Assembly (NCBI GenBank): GCA_028293625.1
Contig: JAQGOL010000036.1
Span: forward strand, 124,001-188,000
DNA: 64,000 bases
Direction: 5' to 3'
Source of the DNA: Chthoniobacteraceae bacterium
GTDB taxonomy: Bacteria > Verrucomicrobiota > Verrucomicrobiia > Chthoniobacterales > Chthoniobacteraceae
Shown here piece after piece: positions 9,301 through 19,830 of this stretch (positions are counted from its first letter, which is position 1; each line of letters opens with the position of its first letter). A program made the position numbers and the translations under genes. The notes beneath the pieces were generated by a model. It searched no databases, was not told the DNA's origin, and worked only from the letters and a program-made list of their open reading frames with translations.

Positions 9301-9570
9301 AATCCGGGAGACTTTGATTACCGGTGCCGCGGCAACATCCAGACCTGGCTGGTTGGCAAAATCACCGAAACGCTTTCCCATAGAAAACTGGCCCCGGTCT
9401 TTGGCGATGCCGGCGGCGCCTTCCTCCAGCGCCTCGCCCAGCACGCGACCGGCGAGTTCTGCCTGGTGCGTGAAGATGCGCTTTGCCGTTTTAAATCCCA
9501 ACTCAACCTCCTCCGCACCGAGCAACTCCCCGACGCCGAGATCCTCAAGGCGGCGAGGGAGAAAATGTAA
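6343..9570 (+). CDS. Double-ATPase: N-terminal P-loop module fused to HerA/DUF87-type motor
   Basis: 1075 aa with two separate, intact nucleotide-binding cores. Core 1: Walker A GDAGSGKT (residues 93-100) and Walker B VLCIDQIEEL (about 278-287), in a STAND/AAA-like arrangement. Residues about 450-670 are an unassigned helical spacer. Core 2: Walker A GGTGSGKT (699-706), followed at once by LLRGIPTILIDRKGDLARY, with Walker B VLMIDEADLFLP (about 945) and the sensor-like ILASQNPGDFDYRCRGN. That set is typical of HerA/FtsK-type DUF87 translocases. Such motors pump DNA or assemble hexamers with nuclease partners in several defence systems (SIR2-HerA, DUF4297-HerA), and large dual ATPases occur in BREX and Dpt systems. 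It is the last gene of the arm cas4-1, cas2, nuclease, wHTH, ATPase. Function in this locus is inferred. Confidence 0.82.
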   Translation: MSSLVPLHSMPVEPPLPVAQSPATPWQEARWAAFQSPLGRCAFDAVAGTEDVWMDDPYDEETIHEEARQTFSEVIDLAADRERGASSILLLQGDAGSGKTHLMGAFRRMVEERGAGFFTYAQMTTSSPDLWAYLLRNVVDCLQKRGASSRESAWLRLSDSLVERPCIPPEERETLRTSEDYYSAFDAIRRRLLGDLYHPDPDKRLHSDFLSALLALQRRDGNSSDAAMKYFRGNILGEEEARWLCCPQGLSGQGDAQQLFDWLLRAVRQFGSTHGGAFVLCIDQIEELFERSESQRRFSEMVATVCSLTDRHPGVVIVLACLRDLYIGLQSSLFPTHRDRVEGQWPHPAILRTERTADEICALVGKRLRMLDADAALKLVPAPGDDLLYPFTREALARLQGSRPRSVLIECHRAWEISRRTKNLPRIKCEPAFFPEVDPVAPPRISPVVPLPAAAMPLESAWSERWNDFRTAWSGAVPAQTSELAELLAWGVNTLAAQTGAPLRAEAAADLVHLNRDGEDATAAICNAASQGGKLLAQLHSLRRFATETGRKPLAVRATEFAKSPKAQVMLQVGELVKIGGRRVIFPEADWRSVQAWREFAGIHDGETGFAHWIKQARPLSKVSALRDLVKLDELSWGETRAEPIDLPEPAPDLTHPVATPAEAPFDPDSILLGKTEGLRCEPITLATASLTQHLAVLGGTGSGKTTVALTLIEGLLLRGIPTILIDRKGDLARYADPVSLAALPGQAGALFRERVDVALFTPGAEAGRPLALPVLPARIVGATSEEIRNQAGAAAHALAAMLGYNEGRAHQPRRAALAAAIEVLLELDGEPPTLDRLLDLMNAEDPALLQALDYIDPRNLRTLVQDLGAFRRLNARLLGSGAEPLEAERLLGVGAHRVEGKTRLCILSTKFLGGDNLVQFWVAQLLMELARFASAQPASRLQAVLMIDEADLFLPAVGQPASKQPIENALRRFRSQGIGLILASQNPGDFDYRCRGNIQTWLVGKITETLSHRKLAPVFGDAGGAFLQRLAQHATGEFCLVREDALCRFKSQLNLLRTEQLPDAEILKAAREKM

Positions 9571-9601
9571 AGGGGAGCAATCCAACCGTGCGCTCGCCCC
9601 T
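9571..9601. terminator. Possible bidirectional terminator hairpin between convergent genes
   Basis: AGGGGAGC at 9571-9578 can pair with GCTCGCCCCT at 9592-9601, leaving a 2-base CG bulge and a 13-nt loop. It lies exactly between the ATPase stop and the stop of the convergent hypothetical gene. There is no clear T-tract on either side, so it is a weak candidate. Confidence 0.3.
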
Positions 9602-10331
9602 ATGGGTTCGCGGTGAGCGTCGCAGGCATCGGCGGAATCAGCATTGAAGGAATCGGTGCCGCCTCCGCCACCCTCCCGTAATCGCGCCGCGGCTGATACT
9701 CAATGCGCGCCAGTTCCGGGGTCCGATCCGCATCGCGCGTTGCCGAGCAATACCAGAACCGCACACGCAAAAGGGTCGTGGTCCCCAAATCAACCGCCGT
9801 ATCCCGGCTCCGATTTGCCGCCTGCCGGCCGCCGCCCGTTGCGGTGTCTGCCAGTCCATCAATGATATCCGATTGCGCCTTGATCCGCGCCAGTCGCATT
9901 GCCGGATATCGCCACTGCGCCTTCACGAGATTATCCTTGTCCACCTTGATTGCCTGCCTGGCCAGCGATAGGCAGCGCGCATGATCAAAGCGTCCGATCT
10001 GTCCGCCTTTCCAGAGATAAGCCTCAAAAAGCCCATCCCGTTCCACGTCGGTGATCATCTCCTCATCGAGCGCCTGAATAAAACGGTGTCCGCCGCGCAA
10101 CTGCCTTCCGAGTTCATCAAGCGCCCTGTGCTGCATGCCGGAAGCCTCTGTCCGTTCCCCCTCTGTCGTGCCCGTCAGCGCATCCCGATCCGCGAGATTT
10201 TTGACATCCTCCGCCACATCCTTGCGGAGCGCTCCCGGCAGCTTCAGCGGATCATCCGCCGCCCGTTTATCATCAATGCTCAAGACCAGGTACAACCGCC
10301 GGGCCAGCTCCGTGGATTCATTGTTAGGCAT
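9600..10331 (-). CDS. Hypothetical protein, 243 aa
   Basis: I do not recognise a named family. The protein starts MPNNESTELARRLYLVL, is rich in Ala/Arg/Asp, and seems mostly helical (for example ALDELGRQLRGGHRFIQALD and AQWRYPAMRLARIKAQSDII). It has a short glycine patch ATGGGRQAA near residue 165, then ends in a proline/alanine tail (IPSMLIPPMPATLTANP). No signal peptide, membrane segment or catalytic motif is visible. It converges on the ATPase gene and lies just downstream, on the same strand, of the 14-residue-repeat frame at 10415-10684, so the two may belong together. It sits between the two cas arms and may be unrelated to CRISPR function. Confidence 0.6.
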   Translation of the reverse strand: MPNNESTELARRLYLVLSIDDKRAADDPLKLPGALRKDVAEDVKNLADRDALTGTTEGERTEASGMQHRALDELGRQLRGGHRFIQALDEEMITDVERDGLFEAYLWKGGQIGRFDHARCLSLARQAIKVDKDNLVKAQWRYPAMRLARIKAQSDIIDGLADTATGGGRQAANRSRDTAVDLGTTTLLRVRFWYCSATRDADRTPELARIEYQPRRDYGRVAEAAPIPSMLIPPMPATLTANP

Positions 10332-10414
10332 ACTTCAGTCTCGTTTGGGTATTACGTTTAGGGGTTAACTTCCCCCTCCGAACGCCCAAGCCTTCCCCTT
10401 CGCGCGTGAATTTT

Positions 10415-10684
10415 TCAAAAGCACTCCGTTTTTTCCTGCCGGGAAGAATTCCGAAAACGTTCCGCCTCTATCAACCCTCCGGCGATCGCGGCAACAGACG
10501 TTTCCCCCTTTCCCAAAGGGTCCGCGTCCTCAAAAACAAACGTCTTCGCTTTCCCGAACCCTTCCGGAAACGCGGCGACAAACGTTCCAGCCCCCGCCAA
10601 TCCTTGCGGAACGCCAAATACAAATTTTCCCGCCTTTTCGGATGCGTCGGCCGGTCTTGATACAAACGTTTTTATCCTTCCCAA
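10415..10684 (-). CDS. Small protein made of 14-residue repeats (uncertain gene)
   Basis: The frame reads as 14-residue repeats, each a rough variant of x-x-x-F-V-x-x-x-x-x-G-x-x-K: IKTFVSRPADASEK, AGKFVFGVPQGLAG, AGTFVAAFPEGFGK, AKTFVFEDADPLGK, GETSVAAIAGGLIE, AERFRNSSRQEKTE. The phenylalanine/valine and glycine positions recur while third codon positions vary, which suggests selection on protein. The only available start is a TTG at 10684; the same repeat pattern continues a further dozen residues upstream in frame (AAIPDGLGR) without an ATG or GTG, so the true start may be non-canonical or lost. 89 aa as given. It lies 83 bp upstream of the hypothetical gene at 9600-10331, same direction. 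No function can be assigned. Confidence 0.4.
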   Translation of the reverse strand: MGRIKTFVSRPADASEKAGKFVFGVPQGLAGAGTFVAAFPEGFGKAKTFVFEDADPLGKGETSVAAIAGGLIEAERFRNSSRQEKTECF

Positions 10685-10705
10685 TCCATCGGGAATCGCG
10701 GCGGA
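10454..10705. repeat. Degenerate 42-bp tandem repeat, six units
   Basis: Six consecutive units of exactly 42 bp start at 10454, 10496, 10538, 10580, 10622 and 10664. Most begin AAACGT (or AGACGT, AAATTT) and three end with the dinucleotide AC preceded by a variable core. The units are only partly identical at the DNA level, but the period is strict and corresponds to 14 codons on the minus strand. The rest of the 10332-10749 intergenic interval holds nothing else I can identify. Confidence 0.75.
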
Positions 10706-10749
10706 GTGGTGCTGAATAAAGTCAGCTTAAACGGCAGGGTTCACTGAAG

Positions 10750-15375
<4,626 letters not shown>

Positions 15376-15379
<4 letters not shown>

Positions 15380-15524
15380 TTTCGTAAGCCGTATTGCGGC
15401 CTCATTGAAGTGTTGAGCCGAGAGCGAGCTCGGCAGCATCGCTGCCAGTTCCGCGGTCCTGCGGCCGCGGCCCCATTCCGCTTCGGTCGGGCCACGGTTC
15501 TTGCAATCGCGGCGCCGTTGAAGC
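15376..15524 (+). other. Degenerate mini-CRISPR (repeat-spacer-repeat-like) upstream of csx17 and the TA pair
   Basis: Three segments resemble the array repeat in its inferred transcription orientation. 15489-15524 matches 22/36 positions, including 16 of the last 17 (ending GCGGCGCCGTTGAAGC). 15447-15482 matches 19/36, including TTCCGCG and GCGGCCCC at the same offsets with the stem preserved. 15376-15411 matches 19/36, including 13 of the last 16 (GCGGCCTCATTGAAGT). The first two in plus-strand order are separated by 35 bp (15412-15446), exactly a spacer length in the main array; the third follows after 6 bp. The pseudo-spacer contains a perfect palindrome (15432-15446). The element points toward the antitoxin gene. 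The region is very GC-rich, so chance similarity is possible. Similarity counts are by eye. Confidence 0.45.
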
Positions 15525-15536
15525 TTATTAGCGGCT

Positions 15537-15788
15537 GTGAATTCGTTGATCGAAATCGAAGAAGCCATCGAGTCGCTTCCACCAGAGGAGTTCCACACGT
15601 TGTTTCGCTGGATTGCAGCGCGCCGGGAGAACCTTTCAGATCGCGAGTTCGAAGCCGACGTGAAGGCTGGCGGGCTGGATGCAGCCTGGCAAAATGCGTT
15701 GAAGGAAATCGAGGCTGGGGAGGCAAGGCCGCTGGATGAAATCTGCGACGACCCGGACATTTGGCGAACAACTCGCGGAGCTTCCTAA
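15537..15788 (+). CDS. Antitoxin of a RelE-type toxin-antitoxin pair
   Basis: 83 aa starting at a GTG (15537). It opens with a helical, acidic segment (IEIEEAIESLPPEEFHTLFR) and ends with ALKEIEAGEARPLDEICDD, a tail typical of short antitoxins paired with RelE/ParE toxins. It overlaps the toxin start by 53 bp, the usual coupling for such pairs. It lies on the strand opposite to csx17 and cas3, between those two genes, and its upstream region carries the degenerate repeat element and the palindrome GGCAGC/GCTGCC, which could serve as an operator. The antitoxin assignment rests on size, tail and partner. Confidence 0.72.
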   Translation: MNSLIEIEEAIESLPPEEFHTLFRWIAARRENLSDREFEADVKAGGLDAAWQNALKEIEAGEARPLDEICDDPDIWRTTRGAS

Positions 15789-15996
15789 ACAGGTTCAAAG
15801 ACAGGCGCGGAAGCAGTTTTGCTTGTGGCGGCATAATCCTCAGCATCCGTCTCTCCGCTTTAAAAAGGTCAGCGAATATTGGTCCGCCAGGATCAACGAC
15901 GACTATCGGGCGGTGGCTCGTTTCCATGGCGACACCTGTTACTGGTTCACGATTCGGTCGCATAAAGATTACGACGAATTCTTACGATCCCGCTAA
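15736..15996 (+). CDS. RelE/ParE-family toxin inside the cas effector region
   Basis: 86 aa with the compact RelE fold pattern: TFGEQLAELPKQVQRQARKQ (two helices), HPSLRFKKVSEYWSARIND, DYRAVARFHGDTCYWFTIRS, then HKDYDEFL. The basic residues and the terminal SHKDYDEFL motif are common to mRNA-cleaving RelE-like toxins. The ATG at 15736 overlaps the antitoxin. The 3' end overlaps the cas3 stop by 15 bp, tail to tail, so the pair is inserted very tightly between cas3 and csx17. It could be a passenger addiction module or, by analogy with CreTA, a guard of the effector genes. Confidence 0.78.
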   Translation: MKSATTRTFGEQLAELPKQVQRQARKQFCLWRHNPQHPSLRFKKVSEYWSARINDDYRAVARFHGDTCYWFTIRSHKDYDEFLRSR

Positions 15997-18255
15997 AAGC
16001 GGTTCCGGAAGGCCGGTGCCCCGGCGCTCCGCTGCGGCTGAAGCACGCACATCGGCTGCCCGAAAGATCGCTTCGAGCCACGCAAGGCGGAATGGGCCGA
16101 TTTCCTTGTTGTTTCGAAGGGCGAGAACACGGCTAAGCCACGAGGGACGGCCTTCGGTTCCACCAAGAAGCATGCAGCGCAAATCAAGAGCGTCGATGCG
16201 AGGGAGCTCCCGGCCTTCGATCACAATCGGCATGTTGTCAGGCGCCGGCAGGGGATCGCCGTGCCAGACGCCGCGGGCGAATAGCCGGTCATCTTCAGGT
16301 GGCGCTTTTTCATCCGGAAATGCTCGCAGGGATGCGCGAACTTTTCCGTGGTGCGAGGCGATAAGATAGGCGACCAAGCTTTGCTCCATCTCATCCAGCT
16401 GCATGGCGTCGTCAGATTGAAGCCAGGCCAGAGCAGAGGCCAGTTCATGCCGGAAACGAGGGCGTTCGGATTTGCCGCCGGATCGGCCGGACTTCGCCCA
16501 GTAAGTCGTTGTCTCCGGGCAACCGGGAATTTTGCGAAGCATCTTTTGGAAGATCTCGTGGGCCTTGCCGACATCATGCCAAAAAGCAGCAATCTGCAGG
16601 ATGCGCAGTGTGGGTTTATCGATTTGAAGAGTTGAAGAGAGATCTGTCACGGCAGCGAGAACGTCGCTGGTATGCTCCGCAAGTGAGAGCCAAACGCCGA
16701 TGGTGGTTCTCCAATCTCCGTCGTAGCCCGGCTCGGGAAAGCCGCCGGATTGAAGCGCTGGTGGTTGCTGTTGAGTTTCGCCAGTCCATCCATATTGGGT
16801 GGAGTAACCGCCTGCATCCGTGGCGATCAGGTAGATGCGTCCGGGAACGGCCCGATGCGCCGGCTGCCATTCATCGTCGAGCCCGTTCCAAGTCCAAATC
16901 CGGGAGTCACGCTGCTTTTCTTTCGCGCGTTTGCGCTCCGACTCGAGAAACTTCTCGAACTCAAAAAGCGAAACCGCGCAAAGCTCTTCACGTGTCGGAG
17001 CACCGGTGAGTTTGCTGTAAGGGCGCGCGTCCTTTTCGAGCTCACGCCAAAACACTTGGACATCACTCGGCTCGCCATCGCGGACGTAGCGCGAGATGTC
17101 GAGATCATTGCCCGCGAGATCAGGGGTGGTATCGAAAAGATCAAACAAATCCTTGCGGCGCAGGACAGGGCGGACGGGCCGCATCGGTTCGACCATCTGC
17201 GTCGCCAGCGTGGCAGGGCCAACGTCAGTTACTCGCTCCAAAACCTCGCGAGCAAGTCGCAGTTCTTCAGGTAGGTAAGGCGTGGCTAGTTTTTCATCAC
17301 CGACGGCCAGCTCTATCCAGAAAACATCAGTTCCTTCCGCGACCTCACCGGAGCGATTGGTTCTGCCAAAGCGCTGAACCAGAGAAGAACACGGTGCCAA
17401 CTCGGTGAAGAGAGTGCGGGCGGAGACATCAATGCCCGCTTCAACCGCTTGCGTAGCAACGACGATGCGGTCGCCCGGAGCGAAAAGGATTTTCTGCTGC
17501 GCCGCGCGGTCAACCGGACGAAACCGCGAATGGATCAGAGCCTTGGTTTGCTGCGGCACCCGTTTTTCCAAAGCGCGAAACACGGCATGGGCTCGGTTGA
17601 CACGGTTGATTACAACGAGGGTCAGCGTGCCTTGCCGATGCGCGGCCACGACCTCCTCAGCCAATGTGGTGGCATAGGCGGCAATTTCATCTTTCTTATC
17701 TGCAGCCAACTTGGAGCCGGCTTGTCGCAATATCTTCCTGGCACCTTCACGGTCCTGGACGGACGGGGCCTGACGATCAGCTTCCTCCAAACTGATCCAA
17801 GGCCAGCCACCCGCCGGTTTTGGGTGATCCACGGTTGCAAGCTGTGTCTGATCCAGTGTAGCACTCATCCACCAGGTCGGACACATCACGGCAGCAGAAC
17901 GAAACGCATCAAGCTGCGCGCTTGTTTCAACCGCCACCCCCATGAGTTGTGTCTCATCCATCACCCAAAGTGCGTCGTTGTTAAGCAGGCCAAAATGGAT
18001 TGGCCAGCGGTAGCGGGTCATGCCGTAACCGCGGTTCAGCGCGCGGGAAAGGAGCATGTCTTGTGTGCCGATCAGGATGGCTTCTTTTTCGAGATAAAGA
18101 TCCCAGCTGCTGTCGGGCTCTTCTCCGCCCATAAGAATGGTTGGGGAGTTGTCCGCCAGCCACCGGAGTTCAGGAGAACCATCCCCATAACGTCCCGCAA
18201 GCGCTTCCAGCCATGCGCTGATACAGTCACGCGTTTGCTCGACGAGTGTCCGCAT
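15982..18255 (-). CDS. cas3: Cas3 helicase-HD nuclease of type I-G, N-terminally truncated (no Walker A)
   Basis: 757 aa from the first ATG at 18255. This methionine is inside helicase motif Ia (LPMRTLVEQT), not a true start. Motif II DETQ (100-103), SAT (131-133), motif V VATQAVEAGIDV (267-278) and motif VI QRFGRTNR (294-301) are present. A C-terminal HD domain has LAEHTSDV (523-530), WHDVGKAH (557-564) and ASHHGK, the helicase-then-HD order of I-G Cas3. Upstream the frame is open to 18441 with family-like PDIEARKQWPRRLVFCLP just before the ATG, but no GKT loop and no ATG, GTG or TTG. Roughly 60-80 residues with the Q motif and Walker A are missing, in all three minus frames up to 18600. The helicase should be unable to bind ATP normally. 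Deletion, or an assembly join, are the alternatives. Confidence 0.88.
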   Translation of the reverse strand: MRTLVEQTRDCISAWLEALAGRYGDGSPELRWLADNSPTILMGGEEPDSSWDLYLEKEAILIGTQDMLLSRALNRGYGMTRYRWPIHFGLLNNDALWVMDETQLMGVAVETSAQLDAFRSAAVMCPTWWMSATLDQTQLATVDHPKPAGGWPWISLEEADRQAPSVQDREGARKILRQAGSKLAADKKDEIAAYATTLAEEVVAAHRQGTLTLVVINRVNRAHAVFRALEKRVPQQTKALIHSRFRPVDRAAQQKILFAPGDRIVVATQAVEAGIDVSARTLFTELAPCSSLVQRFGRTNRSGEVAEGTDVFWIELAVGDEKLATPYLPEELRLAREVLERVTDVGPATLATQMVEPMRPVRPVLRRKDLFDLFDTTPDLAGNDLDISRYVRDGEPSDVQVFWRELEKDARPYSKLTGAPTREELCAVSLFEFEKFLESERKRAKEKQRDSRIWTWNGLDDEWQPAHRAVPGRIYLIATDAGGYSTQYGWTGETQQQPPALQSGGFPEPGYDGDWRTTIGVWLSLAEHTSDVLAAVTDLSSTLQIDKPTLRILQIAAFWHDVGKAHEIFQKMLRKIPGCPETTTYWAKSGRSGGKSERPRFRHELASALAWLQSDDAMQLDEMEQSLVAYLIASHHGKVRASLRAFPDEKAPPEDDRLFARGVWHGDPLPAPDNMPIVIEGRELPRIDALDLRCMLLGGTEGRPSWLSRVLALRNNKEIGPFRLAWLEAIFRAADVRASAAAERRGTGLPEPLLAGS

Positions 18256-18579
18256 CGGCAGGCAAAAGACCAGGCGGCGGGGCCACTGTTTGCGGGCCTC
18301 GATGTCTGGCTGGATTTTGATCCGGGGAAGGGGGGCAGAAGTGTTGCAACAGCAATCCTGAAATTGAAATTCATTTATTATTGATGCGAGATAATTTGTA
18401 CGTGGAAGCGTTTTCGTTCTGAATCGAGGCGTTGCCGGTTTTCATCGACGCCGGCGGTTGATGCCGGTTGCATCTGCCTGAATGGGTGGGCTCCGGAACT
18501 GGCGGCGCTGCCGTTGGCCCGCGATTAAAGTTGTCGAGCGTGGAGTTGTGAGGAAATAGTCGGTTCCACCTTTCCTATT
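18256..18579. other. Gap between truncated cas3 and the SbcD-like gene; probable deletion junction
   Basis: The 324 bp contain no gene I can support. The part next to cas3 (18256 to about 18330, minus strand) still reads as Cas3 protein (ending ARKQWPRRLVFCLP). Beyond about 18330 the similarity stops abruptly, giving cysteine- and serine-rich translation and then a TGA at 18442-18444. Some short repeats of GCCGGTT occur at 18434-18470. The stretch nearest 18580 would carry the promoter of the SbcD-like gene. Confidence 0.5.
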
Positions 18580-19830
18580 GTGAGATTTATTCACGCGGCT
18601 GATATCCACCTCGATAGTCCCCTTCGAGGACTTGAACGTTATGAAGGCGCGCCGGTGGAGGAACTGCGCGGGGCGACACGCAAAGCGTTTACAAAGCTGA
18701 TCGCGCTTTGCCAGGAGGAAGCCGTCGATTTTCTGCTGATCGCCGGAGACGTGTACGACGGCGACTGGCAGGATTATAATACAGGCCTCTTTTTTACCAA
18801 ACAGATGGCCCGCCTGCGCGATGCGGGGATTCCGGTGTTCCTCATTCGTGGCAATCACGACGCGGAAAGTAAAATCACACGGCAACTCCGGCTCCCGGAT
18901 AATGTGCATTGCTTTGACTCCCGCCATGCCCAGAGCAAGCCGCTCGATGACCTCGGCGTCGTGGTCCATGGGCGGAGTTTTGCAACGCAGGCGGTTACGG
19001 AAAATCTTAGCACGTCGTATCCGGCTCCGATCCGCGGCTTGTTCAACATCGGCTTACTCCATACAAGCGCCGATGGCCGCCCGGGGCACGAGTCGTATGC
19101 GCCGTGTTCCCGGGAAAATCTTTTAGCCAAAGGCTATCACTACTGGGCGCTTGGACATGTTCATGAACGGGAAGTGATCGGAGAAGAAGAACCGTGGATT
19201 GTTTTTCCCGGGAACCTTCAGGGGCGGCATGTGCGGGAAATCGGCGGGAAAGGCTGTTCAATAGTAACCGTTGAAAGCGGCGGCGGTGTTCAGGTCGAAC
19301 ATCGGAACCTTGATGTTGTTCGTTGGTGCCGCCGTTCAGTCGATGCTTCCGGGGCAAAATCAATTGATGAGCTTTTAAGTAGAACTCAAAACGCGTTTGA
19401 ACAAGAGCTGCGGAGCGCCGGAGAATGCCTGGTGGCCGCGCGGCTTACTTTCACGGGCGCATGCGCGGTGCACCGGTCCCTTGTGACAAAACCGGATGCT
19501 TTCATTGCCGAAGTCCGCTCGATGGCGGGCAGTCTGGGCAATGTATGGGTGGAGAAAATCGCGCTCGATACACGCTCCCAGATTGACCTTGATCTGATTG
19601 CGCAGCAGAACGATCCGCTTGGACAACTTATCCAGTATACTCGCCAGCTTAAGAATGACGATGCAGCGCTTCAGGAACTTCTCTCGGAGGTTGCCGAACT
19701 AAAACGCAAGCTGCCCGCCGAGTTGATTGAACGGATTGTGCCGGATGAATGTAGTCTGATTCGAGGCTTGCTTGATGAAGTCGAGCAACTGCTTGTTCCG
19801 CGTCTTCTTGAAGAAAAGGAGCTGGCATGA
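18580..19830 (+). CDS. SbcD/Mre11-like DNA repair exonuclease (YhaO type)
   Basis: 416 aa metallophosphoesterase with the full Mre11/SbcD site: ADIHLDSPL (D8, H10), IAGDVYD (D57), RGNHDAE (N92, H93, D94), LLHTS near 155 and LGHVHERE near 196. The GTG at 18580 puts the catalytic first strand RFIHAADIH directly at the N-terminus, as in the family. The C-terminal half (IDELLSRTQNAFEQELRS onward) is the less conserved capping and ATPase-binding part. It overlaps the SbcC-like gene by 4 bp, so they form a nuclease-ATPase complex for processing DNA ends, hairpins or blocked breaks. YhaO-type proteins are shorter-named relatives of SbcD; I cannot separate the two by eye. Confidence 0.88.
   Translation: MRFIHAADIHLDSPLRGLERYEGAPVEELRGATRKAFTKLIALCQEEAVDFLLIAGDVYDGDWQDYNTGLFFTKQMARLRDAGIPVFLIRGNHDAESKITRQLRLPDNVHCFDSRHAQSKPLDDLGVVVHGRSFATQAVTENLSTSYPAPIRGLFNIGLLHTSADGRPGHESYAPCSRENLLAKGYHYWALGHVHEREVIGEEEPWIVFPGNLQGRHVREIGGKGCSIVTVESGGGVQVEHRNLDVVRWCRRSVDASGAKSIDELLSRTQNAFEQELRSAGECLVAARLTFTGACAVHRSLVTKPDAFIAEVRSMAGSLGNVWVEKIALDTRSQIDLDLIAQQNDPLGQLIQYTRQLKNDDAALQELLSEVAELKRKLPAELIERIVPDECSLIRGLLDEVEQLLVPRLLEEKELA

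Noticed and set aside
15380-15760. 127-codon in-frame upstream extension of csx17
   Set aside because: It is antisense to the antitoxin gene and covers the degenerate-repeat element; the family N-terminus starts at MKLPLPACTPTPLASYL (15379).
17449-18384. 311-residue plus-strand frame opposite cas3
   Set aside because: It is the antisense of cas3 helicase motifs and has no recognisable domain.
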